Shown piece after piece: positions 42,787 to 53,297 of a stretch of 64,000 nucleotides of DNA. The stretch's first letter is position 1. Every line of letters starts with the position of its first letter. The stretch lies in contig CALVCL010000006.1 of assembly GCA_944326085.1 (NCBI GenBank), forward strand, positions 1 through 64,000, read 5' to 3'. A program made the position numbers and the translations under genes. The notes beneath the pieces were generated by a model. The model had not been told where the DNA came from and searched no databases. It saw nothing but the letters and a program-made list of their open reading frames with translations. Origin of the DNA: an uncultured Tidjanibacter sp. (GTDB taxonomy: Bacteria > Bacteroidota > Bacteroidia > Bacteroidales > Rikenellaceae).

Positions 42787-44487
42787 ATGAACAAACGGCT
42801 TGTGGAATGCGTCCCCAATTTCAGCGAAGGACGCGACATGGGTGTCATCAAGGAAATAACCGACGCCATAACCTCGGTAGAAGGTATCAAACTTCTCGAT
42901 GTTGACCCCGGACAGGCAACCAACCGTACGGTTGTAACCTTCGTAGGCGAACCCGAAAAAGTGGCTGAGGCTGCATTCCTCGGTGTCAAGAAGGCATCCG
43001 AACTCATTGACATGCGCCATCACAAAGGCGCTCATCCGCGTATAGGTGCCACTGACGTACTGCCCATAATCCCAGTTGCAGGCATTTCTCTCGAAGAGTG
43101 CGCAGAAATCGCCCGCACACTTGCCAAACGAATATACGACGAGCTCGGCATCCCCACATACAACTACGAGGCTGCCGCACAGCGTCCCGAACGCCGCAAC
43201 CTTGCCGTATGCCGCAAGGGAGAATACGAAGGTCTCGAAAAGAGGATTTCCGACCCGAACGAGGCTCCCGACTTCGGCCCCGGCAAATACACCGAACAGG
43301 CCGCCCGCAGCGGTGCTACGGTTGTCGGTGCACGTGACTTCCTCATCGCCGTAAACTTCAACCTCAATACCACATCGACCCGTCGCGCAAACGCCATAGC
43401 ATACGACGTACGCGAAAAGGGCCGTCCGATGCGTGAAGGCGGTTCGCCCGTGGGCAAACCCATGAAAGATGCCGAAGGCAACACTATAATGATACCCGGT
43501 ACACTGAAAGGCACCAAGGCAATCGGCTGGTACATTCCCGAATACGGTATAGCACAGGTGTCGATGAACATCACCGACATCAAGCAGACACCGCTCCACG
43601 TTGCATTCGATGAAGTAAGCCGTGCAGCAGCAGCCCGTGGCCTGAGAGTAACCGGTACCGAAATCGTAGGCCTTGTACCCCGCAACTCCCTCATTGAGGC
43701 CGGCAAATACTTCCTGCGCAAACAGCAGCGTTCTACCGGTATTCCGGAAAGCGAAATCCTTAAAATCGCCATCCACAGCATGGGCTTGAGCGACCTCGCT
43801 CCCTTCAAGCCTGAAGAAAAGGTCATCGAATACCTGCTCGAAGCCGACAACAAGAAAAACCGCCTCATCGACATGACCTGCAAGGGCTTTGCCGAGGAGA
43901 CTGCCAGCGAATCACCCGCACCAGGCGGAGGTTCCATATCGGCATATGCAGGTGCCCTTGGTGCAGCCCTCGGAACAATGGTGGCAAACCTCTCCTCACA
44001 CAAGGCAGGTTGGGATGCACGTTGGGAAGAGTTTTCCAACTGGGCAGACAAGGGTCAGGCTCTCATGAGCGAACTTCTCATGCTCGTTGACGAAGACACC
44101 GAAGCCTTCAACCGCATCATGGACGTATTTGCAATGCCGAAAGGCACCGATGCAGAAAAGGCTGCCCGCGCAAAGGCACTTCAGGAAGCTACCCTGTACG
44201 CTACACAGGTGCCACTGAGGACTATGAAGGCTGCCGTAAAGGTATTCGAAATAGTTAAGGCAATGGCTGCGGAAGGCAACCCCAACTCGGTATCCGACGC
44301 AGGTGTAGGCGCCCTCATGGCTCGTTCGGCCGTACTCGGAGCAATGCTCAACGTCAAAATAAACGCCGCAGGCCTCAAGGACCGCAGCGTAGCCGAAGAA
44401 CTCATCGGTGAGGCTGAAAGCATAGCACGCGAAGCCGAAAGGCTCGAAAAAGAGGTACTCGAAATAGTACACGAAAAAATAGACTAA
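42787..44487 (+). CDS. ftcD: Glutamate formimidoyltransferase/formimidoyltetrahydrofolate cyclodeaminase fusion
   Basis: 566 residues. The formiminotransferase part (1 to ~300) begins ECVPNFSEGRDMGVIKEI and has MRHHKGAHPRIGATDVLPIIP with the catalytic His, and the FNLNTTSTRRANAIA region. The cyclodeaminase part (~345-560) has ESPAPGGGSISAYAGALGAALGTMVANL. The bifunctional enzyme moves the formimino group of formiminoglutamate to tetrahydrofolate and then releases ammonia, giving 5,10-methenyl-THF. First gene of the operon with hutU, hutH and hutI; full length for the fused form. Confidence 0.96.
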   Translation: MNKRLVECVPNFSEGRDMGVIKEITDAITSVEGIKLLDVDPGQATNRTVVTFVGEPEKVAEAAFLGVKKASELIDMRHHKGAHPRIGATDVLPIIPVAGISLEECAEIARTLAKRIYDELGIPTYNYEAAAQRPERRNLAVCRKGEYEGLEKRISDPNEAPDFGPGKYTEQAARSGATVVGARDFLIAVNFNLNTTSTRRANAIAYDVREKGRPMREGGSPVGKPMKDAEGNTIMIPGTLKGTKAIGWYIPEYGIAQVSMNITDIKQTPLHVAFDEVSRAAAARGLRVTGTEIVGLVPRNSLIEAGKYFLRKQQRSTGIPESEILKIAIHSMGLSDLAPFKPEEKVIEYLLEADNKKNRLIDMTCKGFAEETASESPAPGGGSISAYAGALGAALGTMVANLSSHKAGWDARWEEFSNWADKGQALMSELLMLVDEDTEAFNRIMDVFAMPKGTDAEKAARAKALQEATLYATQVPLRTMKAAVKVFEIVKAMAAEGNPNSVSDAGVGALMARSAVLGAMLNVKINAAGLKDRSVAEELIGEAESIAREAERLEKEVLEIVHEKID

Positions 44488-44497
44488 CACCACTTTT

Positions 44498-44525
44498 CCC
44501 ATGCGGGCCTTGCGGTCCGCATGGG
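44498..44525 (+). other. Intercistronic hairpin between ftcD and hutU
   Basis: CCCATGCGG pairs with CCGCATGGG across a 10-nt loop. There is no T-run after it, so it is more likely an mRNA stability or processing element than a terminator. Confidence 0.6.
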
Positions 44526-44544
44526 AGCAACAAATACACACACC

Positions 44545-46572
44545 ATGACATTAAAGGAATTTCAGGACGATATAAGGGCCGGTATCCCCGACCCGCTGCC
44601 CGCGCCGAAACCGTACGACCCGGCAATCAACCATGCCCCGAAGCGCAAGGACATACTTACTCCCGCAGAAAAGGCCCTTGCCATCAAGAATGCTCTCCGC
44701 TATTTCCCCGCGAAACACCACAAGGAACTGGCTGCTGAATTTGCCGAGGAGCTGAAACATTACGGCCGCATCTACATGTACCGTCTGAGGCCAGACTACG
44801 AAATGTATGCCCGTCCCATTGACGAGTACCCGGCACGCTGCCGTCAGGCTGCGGCAATCATGCTGATGATAAACAACAACCTCGACAAGGCCGTTGCACA
44901 GCACCCCCACGAACTGATTACCTACGGCGGAAACGGTGCCGTGTTCCAGAACTGGGCACAGTACCGCCTCGCCATGAAATATCTCTCGGAGATGACCGAC
45001 GAACAGACTCTTGTCATGTACTCCGGACACCCGCTGGGTCTCTTCCCATCCCACAAGGATGCTCCGAGGGTAATAGTAACCAACGGTATGATGATACCCA
45101 ACTACTCCAAGCAGGACGATTGGGAACGCTTCAATGCAATGGGTGTAACCCAGTACGGTCAGATGACTGCCGGTTCGTACATGTACATCGGGCCGCAGGG
45201 CATCGTGCACGGCACAACAATTACCGTACTCAACGCCGCCCGCAAGCAGCTCCATGCCCTCGGCAAGAAAGAAATTGCCGGCATGCTCTTCGTATCCTCG
45301 GGCCTTGGCGGTATGTCGGGCGCACAGCCCAAGGCCGGCGTAATATCCGGCGTGGTGAGCGTTATCGCAGAAATCAACCCCAAAGCCGTACATACACGTT
45401 ATTCGCAGGGTTGGGTCGACGAGGTCTATACATCGCTCGACGAACTCATGCCACGTATACGCAAGGCCCGCGAAGCCAAGGAAGCCGTATCACTCGCATA
45501 TCAGGGCAATATCGTAGACCTTTGGGAAAGGCTCGCAGCTGACGGCGTGGAAGTGGAACTCGGTTCCGACCAGACATCGCTCCACAACCCGTGGGCAGGC
45601 GGCTACTATCCCGTAGGACTCACTTACGAGGAGTCGAACCGCATGATGGCCGAACAGCCCGAAGAATTCCACAAACGCGTACAGGAATCGCTCCGCAGGC
45701 AGGTGGCTGCCATCAACAAGCTCACTGCAAAGGGCATGTACTTCTTCGACTACGGCAATGCATTCCTGCTCGAAGCATCGCGTGCCGGTGCCGACTGTAT
45801 GGCTGCCGACGGCAAGCGCTTCCGCTACCCGTCATACGTACAGGACATCATGGGACCGATGTTTTTCGACTACGGGTTCGGCCCGTTCCGCTGGGTATGT
45901 ACCTCCGGAAAACCCGAAGACCTCGCCAAGACCGACCAGATTGCCCTCGACGTACTGCGTGAAATACGCAAAAACGCCCCGAAGGAAATACAGGGTCAGC
46001 TCGACGACAACATACACTGGATAAGCAAGGCCGGCGAAAACCACCTCGTGGTAGGCTCGCAGGCACGTATCCTCTATGCCGACTCCGAAGGCCGTACCAA
46101 GATAGCCCTCGCAATGAACGAGGCCATAGCACGCGGCGAAATCAGCGCACCTGTAGTTCTCGGTCGTGACCACCACGACGTATCCGGCACCGATTCTCCA
46201 TACCGCGAAACCTCCAACATCTACGACGGCTCGGCATACACCGCCGACATGGCCGTTCACAACGTTATCGGCGACTCGTTCCGCGGCGCGACGTGGGTAT
46301 CGCTCCACAACGGCGGCGGCGTAGGCTGGGGCGAAGTTATCAACGGCGGTTTCGGTATGGTTATCGATGGCTCGGAAGACTCGCGACGCCACATCGAGGA
46401 GATGCTACTCTGGGATGTAAACAACGGTATAGCCCGTCGCAGCTGGGCCCGCAACGAAGGCGCAATGTTCGCAATCAAACGCGAAATGGAGCGCACCCCC
46501 AACCTTAAGGTAACACTCCCCAACATTGCTGACGACAGCATAATAGACGAGGCACTCAAGGCCGTTTTATAA
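44545..46572 (+). CDS. hutU: Urocanate hydratase
   Basis: 675 residues from the ATG at 44545 (MTLKEFQDD); an upstream in-frame ATG falls in the intercistronic hairpin. The long urocanase form is common in Bacteroidota, compared with about 555 residues in Proteobacteria. Family blocks: YGGNGAVFQNWAQYRLAM, YSGHPLGLFPS, VTNGMMIPNYS, GPQGIVHGTTITV, SSGLGGMSGAQPKA, GSDQTSLHNPWAGGYYP, RDHHDVSGTDSPYRETSNI and LHNGGGVGWGEVINGGFGMV. It adds water to urocanate, the product of HutH, using bound NAD+. Confidence 0.96.
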   Translation: MTLKEFQDDIRAGIPDPLPAPKPYDPAINHAPKRKDILTPAEKALAIKNALRYFPAKHHKELAAEFAEELKHYGRIYMYRLRPDYEMYARPIDEYPARCRQAAAIMLMINNNLDKAVAQHPHELITYGGNGAVFQNWAQYRLAMKYLSEMTDEQTLVMYSGHPLGLFPSHKDAPRVIVTNGMMIPNYSKQDDWERFNAMGVTQYGQMTAGSYMYIGPQGIVHGTTITVLNAARKQLHALGKKEIAGMLFVSSGLGGMSGAQPKAGVISGVVSVIAEINPKAVHTRYSQGWVDEVYTSLDELMPRIRKAREAKEAVSLAYQGNIVDLWERLAADGVEVELGSDQTSLHNPWAGGYYPVGLTYEESNRMMAEQPEEFHKRVQESLRRQVAAINKLTAKGMYFFDYGNAFLLEASRAGADCMAADGKRFRYPSYVQDIMGPMFFDYGFGPFRWVCTSGKPEDLAKTDQIALDVLREIRKNAPKEIQGQLDDNIHWISKAGENHLVVGSQARILYADSEGRTKIALAMNEAIARGEISAPVVLGRDHHDVSGTDSPYRETSNIYDGSAYTADMAVHNVIGDSFRGATWVSLHNGGGVGWGEVINGGFGMVIDGSEDSRRHIEEMLLWDVNNGIARRSWARNEGAMFAIKREMERTPNLKVTLPNIADDSIIDEALKAVL

Positions 46573-46585
46573 TTTGCATGCGGGA

Positions 46586-46609
46586 CGCGGCGTCTTGCGT
46601 GACGCCGCG
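46586..46609 (+). other. Intercistronic hairpin between hutU and hutH
   Basis: CGCGGCGTC pairs with GACGCCGCG across TTGCGT, in the 85-bp gap and not followed by a T-run. Confidence 0.6.
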
Positions 46610-46657
46610 CTCTCCCCGCTGCAACCGAATGATTAACGACACAAAAATCACAACCAA

Positions 46658-48142
46658 ATGAAAATACACAAGATATCGTCTGCACACATCACGCCCCGTG
46701 AGGCTTACGACATCGCCATAGGCGGCTACAAACTCGAACTCTCCGACGATGCCCGCGCACGCATCCAGCGCTGCCGCGACTATCTCGACAGCAAAACCGA
46801 AGAGAAGGACGCTGCCCCCATATACGGGGTAACGACCGGTTTCGGTTCGCTCTGCAATATCCACGTCGACAAGAAACGTCTCGGAGAACTGCAGAAGAAC
46901 CTCGTAATGTCGCACGCCTGCGGCACCGGCGAAAGGGTGCCCGACGAAATAGTAAGGCTCATCCTCCTGCTCAAGATACAGTCGCTATCCTACGGTCACT
47001 CAGGTGTACAGGTAGCTACCGTGGAAAGGCTCATCGACTTCTTCAACAACGGCGTATGGCCCGTAATCTACCAGCAGGGTTCACTCGGTGCATCGGGTGA
47101 CCTCGCTCCCCTAGCCCACATGTCGCTGCCGCTGCTCGGCCTCGGCGAAGTGGAATACGAAAGCAAGATTATGCCCGCTGCCGACGTCCTCAAAAAGTTC
47201 GGCTGGGAGCCTATCGCACTCGAGTCCAAAGAAGGTCTCGCCCTTCTCAACGGTACTCAGTTCATGAGCGCATTCGGAGTATGGTGCGTTGTCAATGCAC
47301 GCCACCTGTCGGAATGTGCCGACAAAATCGGAGCCATGTCGCTCGACGCATTCGACGGCCGCATAGAACCGTTCTATGAACCAGTACACAAGGTACGAGC
47401 ACACCACGGTCAGCTCGAAACCTCGCGCGTGTTCCGCGAACTGCTCGCAGGCAGCGAACTCATCGCACGCCACAAGGAACACGTACAGGACCCATACTCG
47501 TTCCGCTGCATTCCGCAGGTACACGGTGCATCGAAAGATACCATCGACTATGTTGAAAGCGTAATTACTACCGAAATCAACAGTGTCACCGACAACCCCA
47601 CTGTATTTCCTGAAGAAGATATCGTAATCTCGGCCGGCAACTTCCACGGTCAGCCCATAGCGCTTGCCATGGACTTTCTTGCCATAGCCGTATCGGAACT
47701 CGGCAACATATCCGAACGCAGGACCTACAAGCTCATCTCCGGCTCACGCGGACTGCCTTCGTTCCTCGTTGCCAACCCGGGTCTCAACAGCGGTTTTATG
47801 ATACCGCAGTACACCGCCGCTTCGATTGTGAGCCAGAACAAGGGTCTCTGCATGCCCGCATCGGCCGACTCCATACCATCGTCGCAGGGTCAGGAAGACC
47901 ACGTCAGCATGGGTTCGAACGCCGCTACGAAACTCTACCGCATAGTAAACAACACCGAAAGGGTGCTCGCCATAGAGCTTTTCAACGCAGCACAGGCTCT
48001 CGAATTCCGCCGTCCGCTGAAGTCGTCGCCGGCTATCGAGGCAATCTTCGCAGAATACCGCAAGAATGTGCCGTTCATCTCCAACGACGAAATTATGTAC
48101 AGGCACATCGACAGCTCTGTACACTTCGTACACAACATGTAA
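46658..48142 (+). CDS. hutH: Histidine ammonia-lyase
   Basis: 494 residues. The MIO prosthetic group forms from A145-S146-G147 in GSLGASGDLAPLAH. YGVTTGFGSL near residues 56-65 carries the catalytic Tyr, and QEDHVSMGSNAATKLY the C-terminal signature. It removes ammonia from histidine to give urocanate. It is 85 bp after hutU. Confidence 0.96.
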   Translation: MKIHKISSAHITPREAYDIAIGGYKLELSDDARARIQRCRDYLDSKTEEKDAAPIYGVTTGFGSLCNIHVDKKRLGELQKNLVMSHACGTGERVPDEIVRLILLLKIQSLSYGHSGVQVATVERLIDFFNNGVWPVIYQQGSLGASGDLAPLAHMSLPLLGLGEVEYESKIMPAADVLKKFGWEPIALESKEGLALLNGTQFMSAFGVWCVVNARHLSECADKIGAMSLDAFDGRIEPFYEPVHKVRAHHGQLETSRVFRELLAGSELIARHKEHVQDPYSFRCIPQVHGASKDTIDYVESVITTEINSVTDNPTVFPEEDIVISAGNFHGQPIALAMDFLAIAVSELGNISERRTYKLISGSRGLPSFLVANPGLNSGFMIPQYTAASIVSQNKGLCMPASADSIPSSQGQEDHVSMGSNAATKLYRIVNNTERVLAIELFNAAQALEFRRPLKSSPAIEAIFAEYRKNVPFISNDEIMYRHIDSSVHFVHNM

Positions 48143-48174
48143 CGGTAGCTGCAAACCACTGAAAATTCTCTACA

Positions 48175-48210
48175 CGGCCGCTGTTCGGGGTAACACCGGA
48201 GCAGCGGCCG
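48175..48210 (+). other. Intercistronic hairpin between hutH and hutI
   Basis: CGGCCGCTG pairs with CAGCGGCCG across an 18-nt loop that can itself fold. No T-run follows. Confidence 0.6.
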
Positions 48211-48242
48211 TATGACGACAGTCACAAAAAACAGACACAGCC

Positions 48243-49481
48243 ATGAAACTCATCATAAAGAACATCGGACAGCTTGCCGGTATCGACGAGAGCGGACGCG
48301 AACGCATCATGGGCGCCGACATGAAAGAACTCCGCACACTCGACAACGCATACATCACTGCCGAGGACGGAATGATAACCGCCTACGGCAGTATGTCAGA
48401 ACTGCCCGAAGGCCGGGCCGACGAAGAGATTGACGCCCGCGGAGGCATAGTGTTGCCAGCATTCTGCGACTCGCACACGCATATCGTCTATGCAGGCAGC
48501 CGAGAAATCGAATTCGTTGACAAAATCAACGGTCTCTCTTACGAAGAGATAGCAAAACGCGGAGGCGGCATTCTCAACTCCGCTGACCGTCTGCACACTG
48601 CCGGCGAACAGGAACTCTTCGACGAAGCCATGCCGCGTCTCCAGCAAATGATGGCATCGGGTACCGGCGCAGCCGAAATCAAGAGCGGCTACGGACTCTC
48701 CACCGAAGACGAGCTCAAGATGCTGCGCGTCATACGCCGCATGGCCGAAGCTTCGCCCATGACAATACGCGCCACATTCCTCGGCGCCCACGCCGTAGCA
48801 CGCAACTACATCGGCCGTCAGTCCGAGTATGTCGACCTCATTTGCCGAGAAATGATACCCGCCGTGGCAGCCGAAGGTCTCGCCGACTTTGTGGACGTAT
48901 TCTGCGACCGTGGCTTCTTCACGCCCGAAGAAACTGCTCGAATGCTTGAATGCGGCGCTAAATACGGTATGCGCCCAAAGATACATGCTAACGAACTCGC
49001 CGCGTCAGGAGGCATACAGGTGGGCGTAAAATACGAAGCCCTCTCGGTCGACCACCTCGAATTCACTGGCGACGAAGAAATTGCCGCCCTGCTCGGCTCC
49101 AAAACCATGCCGACAATACTGCCCGGTGCAGCATTCTTCCTCGGCATGAACTATCCGCCCGCCCGCAAAATGATAGATGCAGGTCTTGGCGTGGCCATAG
49201 CCTCGGACTTCAATCCGGGTTCGTCGCCGTCGGGCAACATGAAATTCATCGTGTCGCTCGCATGCATCAAATTGCGCATGAACCCGCAGGAAGCATTAAA
49301 TGCCGCAACACTCAACGGTGCATACGCAATGGGGCTCCAGAAAACCCACGGCAGCATCACCCGCGGCAAAAAGGCCAACCTGTGGATTACACAGCCCGTA
49401 TCATCGCTCGAATTCCTGCCGTATGCCTATGGCACATCGCTTACGGCCGGTCTCGTGCTCAACGGCCAAAAAGTATTGTAA
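48243..49481 (+). CDS. hutI: Imidazolonepropionase
   Basis: 412 residues of the amidohydrolase superfamily. Metal-binding H78-T-H80 in FCDSHTHIVYAG, EIKSGYGLS, TFLGAHAVA, FCDRGFFTPEET, HANELAASGG, VDHLEFTGDEEI, LPGAAFFLGMNYPPAR and ASDFNPGSSPSGNM are all present. It opens imidazolone propionate to N-formimino-glutamate, which FtcD at the head of the operon uses. It ends before a bidirectional terminator, closing a complete histidine-to-glutamate pathway. Confidence 0.96.
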   Translation: MKLIIKNIGQLAGIDESGRERIMGADMKELRTLDNAYITAEDGMITAYGSMSELPEGRADEEIDARGGIVLPAFCDSHTHIVYAGSREIEFVDKINGLSYEEIAKRGGGILNSADRLHTAGEQELFDEAMPRLQQMMASGTGAAEIKSGYGLSTEDELKMLRVIRRMAEASPMTIRATFLGAHAVARNYIGRQSEYVDLICREMIPAVAAEGLADFVDVFCDRGFFTPEETARMLECGAKYGMRPKIHANELAASGGIQVGVKYEALSVDHLEFTGDEEIAALLGSKTMPTILPGAAFFLGMNYPPARKMIDAGLGVAIASDFNPGSSPSGNMKFIVSLACIKLRMNPQEALNAATLNGAYAMGLQKTHGSITRGKKANLWITQPVSSLEFLPYAYGTSLTAGLVLNGQKVL

Positions 49482-49501
49482 ACATACTGACCATACAAAG
49501 C

Positions 49502-49529
49502 AAAAGGGACGGATAACTCCGTCCCTTTT
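49502..49529. terminator. Bidirectional terminator after hutI
   Basis: AAAAGGGACGGA pairs with TCCGTCCCTTTT across TAAC. The following ~180 bp up to the MATE stop show no gene. Confidence 0.9.
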
Positions 49530-49707
49530 CATATTTCATGCACCTGACCTGCCCTACTGCGTCACGGCAATGTAAAGAATGCAATGAGGTTTGCCGGATA
49601 CTATGTCTCGCCACAACTCCTGCATGCAGGCAATTCCGGCAGGAGAATTATCGATATGTATCGTATATCGTAACGGCAGACAGCGAATAGGCCATGATGA
49701 CAACGAT

Positions 49708-51078
49708 TTAAATTACAGTAACACGTTCCGGATTACGACGCATCCTGTATATCTGGAAGAATATCAATATACCTGACAACAATGCCGACAAACCATCGGC
49801 TATAGGCATGCTCATCCACACACCCTTGGCTCCGTATATATCAGGCAAAATGGCCAATAAAGGAAGAAGGAACAGCAACTGACGGGTCAACGACAGCAAT
49901 ATGGCCTTCTGCGGTTTGCCTATATACTGGAAAAAGCCTGATGAAACTATCTGGAAACCTACCACGGGGAATGCCAACAATGCCACCTTCAGTCCAAGTT
50001 CGGAAACATACAACAGCTGCGGGTCATCGGTAAACAGACCGGCGACAAGATGCGGGAAGAAATGACCGGCAAGAAAGCCAAGCGTAGTTACTGTCACGGC
50101 ATATATAACAGTCAACCTGAACGTGGCAATAACACGGCCGAACTGACGGGCTCCGAAGTTATAGCCGACAATAGGCTGCATACCTTGATTGAGACCGTTG
50201 ACAATCATCACGAACAACATAAGCACACGGTTCACAATACCGTATGCGCCTATAGATATGTCCCCGCCTGTCTTCTTAAGTGCATTGTTGATGAAAATAA
50301 CCACCACGCTTGCACACACATTAAGCAGAAACGGAGCCAGTCCGATGGAAAGCACCTTACGGACTATAGTGCCTATAAATCGAAATGTTCCAGGCTTAAT
50401 GTAGAGAAAATGTTTGCGATTGAGATAATGTGTAAATTCAAGTATTAGTGCCACGCCCTGTCCTATCATAGTGGCATAGGCCGAACCTTTCACTCCCCAG
50501 CCTAAACCGAATATGAACAGCGGATTGAGACAGACAATAATCAGTACAGCCGTCAACATTATACTCATTGCTTTTTTAGGATATCCCGATGCACGCAAAA
50601 TTTCGTTCATTCCTAGGAACAGATGCGTTATGATGTTACCCGAAAGTATAATACGCATAAAGTCGCGTGCATATGGTATCGTCTGGTCGCTCGCCCCGAA
50701 GAAATAAAGTATGTCATCAAGGAATACCAGTCCCAGTACGGTAAACAAGGCACCTATCACAACGTTCAGCATAATGGCATTGCTGAGGATAAGAAAGGCT
50801 CTCTGCTTGTTGCCCTGTCCGAGACGTATCGATATAAGCGATGATGCACCTACGCCTACAAGCGTACCAAACGCAGCGGCCAACGACATCAACGGCATGG
50901 CAATGGCAAGGCCGGAGATAGCCATGGCTCCAACGCCATGTCCTATAAAGATACTGTCAATGATATTGTACAGCGACGTTGACGACATCGCTATGATAGC
51001 CGGCAAAGCATAACGTTTAAGTAACCTGCCGACCGGTTCCGTTCCCAAAAGTTCGGTATTGTTTCTTGCTACTGTCAT
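49708..51078 (-). CDS. MATE-family efflux transporter
   Basis: 456 residues from the ATG at 51078; 18 codons upstream in frame are not protein-like. Twelve membrane segments in two halves. LGTEPVGRLLKRYALPAIIAMSSTSLYNIIDSIFIG is the usual MATE start and GLNQGMQPIVGYNFGARQFGRV the second-half signature. Sodium or proton-coupled export of cationic compounds; the substrate is unknown. A TACATTTG -7 box on the minus strand at 51178-51185 may drive it. Confidence 0.92.
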   Translation of the reverse strand: MTVARNNTELLGTEPVGRLLKRYALPAIIAMSSTSLYNIIDSIFIGHGVGAMAISGLAIAMPLMSLAAAFGTLVGVGASSLISIRLGQGNKQRAFLILSNAIMLNVVIGALFTVLGLVFLDDILYFFGASDQTIPYARDFMRIILSGNIITHLFLGMNEILRASGYPKKAMSIMLTAVLIIVCLNPLFIFGLGWGVKGSAYATMIGQGVALILEFTHYLNRKHFLYIKPGTFRFIGTIVRKVLSIGLAPFLLNVCASVVVIFINNALKKTGGDISIGAYGIVNRVLMLFVMIVNGLNQGMQPIVGYNFGARQFGRVIATFRLTVIYAVTVTTLGFLAGHFFPHLVAGLFTDDPQLLYVSELGLKVALLAFPVVGFQIVSSGFFQYIGKPQKAILLSLTRQLLFLLPLLAILPDIYGAKGVWMSMPIADGLSALLSGILIFFQIYRMRRNPERVTVI

Positions 51079-51269
51079 AAACTGTTGTTTACTGCATCGA
51101 AAAGGAGGACGAACGACACACGAAGATTGCACACCACATATGGCAGAAGGTTATACATTTCGTCCCAAAAGGCACGGCAAATGTAATAAAACATCCTCAA
51201 TATTGACGCGCATTATATCCCAATACGCTGTTCAGACAGTATTCAGGAAGAATTTTGGTACGGTTTGGA

Positions 51270-52154
51270 CTACTCTGACTCATAACCAAAACGGCGCAAC
51301 TGTGCATCCGAGTTACGCCAGTCATCGTTAACCTTGACATGCAGCTGCAGGAAAACTTTCTTGTCGATGAATTGCTCCAACTCTATACGGGCCGCCGTAC
51401 CCACTTTTTTGAGCATCTCGCCGCGATGACCTATGATGATACCCTTCTGCGACTCGCGAGCAACATATATGGTGGCCGTTATACGGTCCATGTCGGGTTC
51501 TTCCCTATATTCGTCGATAGCTATCTCAACACTGTATGGAATTTCCTTACGGTAATTGAGGAATATCTTTTCGCGTATTATTTCTGATGCAAAAAAACGC
51601 ATGGTCTTGTCCGTCAGCGCATCTTTAGGATAATATGGCTCGCCCTCGGGCAATTTCTTAAGGATAAGGTCGAAAAGTCCTGCTACATTGAATTCTTTCA
51701 ATGCCGATACGGGGACAATTTCCGCCTGCGGCAAACGCTCGTGCCACTTGTCCACCAAGGCCTCGAGTTCCGGCTGCGTGGTGAGGTCAACCTTGTTTAT
51801 CACGACAATGGTCGGTATACCGCTGGTCAATATGCGGTCAACTATGGCTTCCGATGCGGCATCGCCCTTCTCCACTGTATCGGTAACATAAAGCACAATG
51901 TCAGCATCGGTAAGTGCCCCTGTGACGAACTTCATCATCGACTCCTGCAACCGATAGCTCGGCTTCAAAATACCCGGCGTATCGGAATATACTATCTGGA
52001 AGTCATCGCCATTCACTATACCCATAATCCTGTGGCGGGTAGTCTGTGCCTTGGAGGTGATTATGGAGAGCTTCTCGCCGACGAGAGCATTCATGAGTGT
52101 CGATTTTCCGACATTTGGGTTGCCTATTATATTTACAAAACCTGACTTATGCAT
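51270..52154 (-). CDS. era: GTPase Era
   Basis: 294 residues. G1 GNPNVGKST at 11-19, G2 around TTRHRI, G3 DTPG, G4 NKVD and a C-terminal KH domain with GIIIGHRGEMLKKVG, the RNA-binding loop. It binds 16S rRNA and acts in 30S maturation. It is divergent from obg, with a minus-strand TATTTTTG box at 52175-52182. Confidence 0.96.
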   Translation of the reverse strand: MHKSGFVNIIGNPNVGKSTLMNALVGEKLSIITSKAQTTRHRIMGIVNGDDFQIVYSDTPGILKPSYRLQESMMKFVTGALTDADIVLYVTDTVEKGDAASEAIVDRILTSGIPTIVVINKVDLTTQPELEALVDKWHERLPQAEIVPVSALKEFNVAGLFDLILKKLPEGEPYYPKDALTDKTMRFFASEIIREKIFLNYRKEIPYSVEIAIDEYREEPDMDRITATIYVARESQKGIIIGHRGEMLKKVGTAARIELEQFIDKKVFLQLHVKVNDDWRNSDAQLRRFGYESE

Positions 52155-52225
52155 ACCGACATTACAATTTTGTGCAAAAATACGAATAATCGGCGAGATG
52201 AAGAACCCGCCATGCTCCGCATGAT

Positions 52226-52257
52226 TTGTTCGGCTAACAGATAATTGCTACCTTTGC
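52226..52257 (+). promoter_or_regulatory. Canonical promoter of obg
   Basis: TTTG at 52226-52229, a 20-bp spacer and TACCTTTG at 52250-52257, 28 bp before the obg start. Confidence 0.75.
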
Positions 52258-52285
52258 GTGGAACAAACCTTCAGAATACACTATC

Positions 52286-53290
52286 ATGGCATCATCCAAT
52301 TTCGTGGACTATGTGAAGATATTTGCCCGTTCGGGTGCAGGCGGTGCCGGTTCGTCCCACTTCCGCCGCGAAAAGTTCGTCGCATTCGGCGGACCCGACG
52401 GTGGTGACGGAGGCAGGGGCGGCAGCGTCATTCTGCGCGGCGACAGCCAGTATTGGACACTCATACACCTAAAATACCAGCGCCACGTTTTTGCCAAGGA
52501 TGGTGAAGCCGGTTCGGGAGCACGCAGTTCGGGCAAGAGCGGCGCCGATGCAATAATCTCCGTACCGCTGGGCACGGTGGCACGCAATGCCGAAACAGGC
52601 GAACTCGTCGGCGAGGTCACAGATGACGGTCAGGAACTCGTACTGCTCGCCGGAGGCCGCGGAGGTCTCGGCAACTGGCATTTCAAAACTTCGACCAATC
52701 AGGCCCCGCGCTACTCTCAACCCGGCGAACCGCGACAGGAAGGAGCATTCATCCTCGAATTGAAGGTGCTGGCCGATGTAGGCCTGGTAGGTTTCCCAAA
52801 TGCAGGCAAATCGACTTTGCTTTCGGTCATATCGGCAGCAAAGCCCAAGATTGCCGACTATGCATTCACAACCCTCGAACCAAACCTCGGCATAGTAGAG
52901 GTACGTGACCGACACTCGTTCGTCATGGCCGACATTCCGGGTATCATAGAAGGTGCACACGAAGGCCGCGGGCTGGGTCTCCGCTTCCTAAGACACATAG
53001 AGCGCAATTCGATACTTCTATTTATGATACCTGCCACGAGCGAAGACGTTCGTCAGGAGTACGGCATACTGCTCAACGAGCTGACACAGTACAATCCCGA
53101 ACTGCTTGACAAGCAACGTCTGCTGGCCATAACGAAATGCGACACTGTGGACGAAAAGACAATAGACAAAATTCGTGGCGAACTGCCCGAAGGCATCAAT
53201 ACAACATTCATCTCTTCAGTAAGCGGATACAACATACAGCAGTTGAAAGACACCCTCTGGAACACCCTTCAGCAAGAGAACAAACAGTAA
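52286..53290 (+). CDS. obgE: GTPase Obg/CgtA
   Basis: 334 residues. The N-terminal glycine-rich Obg domain has [34 protein letters not shown]. The G domain follows: [36 protein letters not shown] and TKCDT. It ends shortly after the G domain, so the C-terminal OCT extension of some Firmicutes Obg is absent, as is usual in Bacteroidota. 50S ribosome maturation and stress signalling. Confidence 0.96.
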   Translation: MASSNFVDYVKIFARSGAGGAGSSHFRREKFVAFGGPDGGDGGRGGSVILRGDSQYWTLIHLKYQRHVFAKDGEAGSGARSSGKSGADAIISVPLGTVARNAETGELVGEVTDDGQELVLLAGGRGGLGNWHFKTSTNQAPRYSQPGEPRQEGAFILELKVLADVGLVGFPNAGKSTLLSVISAAKPKIADYAFTTLEPNLGIVEVRDRHSFVMADIPGIIEGAHEGRGLGLRFLRHIERNSILLFMIPATSEDVRQEYGILLNELTQYNPELLDKQRLLAITKCDTVDEKTIDKIRGELPEGINTTFISSVSGYNIQQLKDTLWNTLQQENKQ

Positions 53291-53297
53291 TCCCTGC

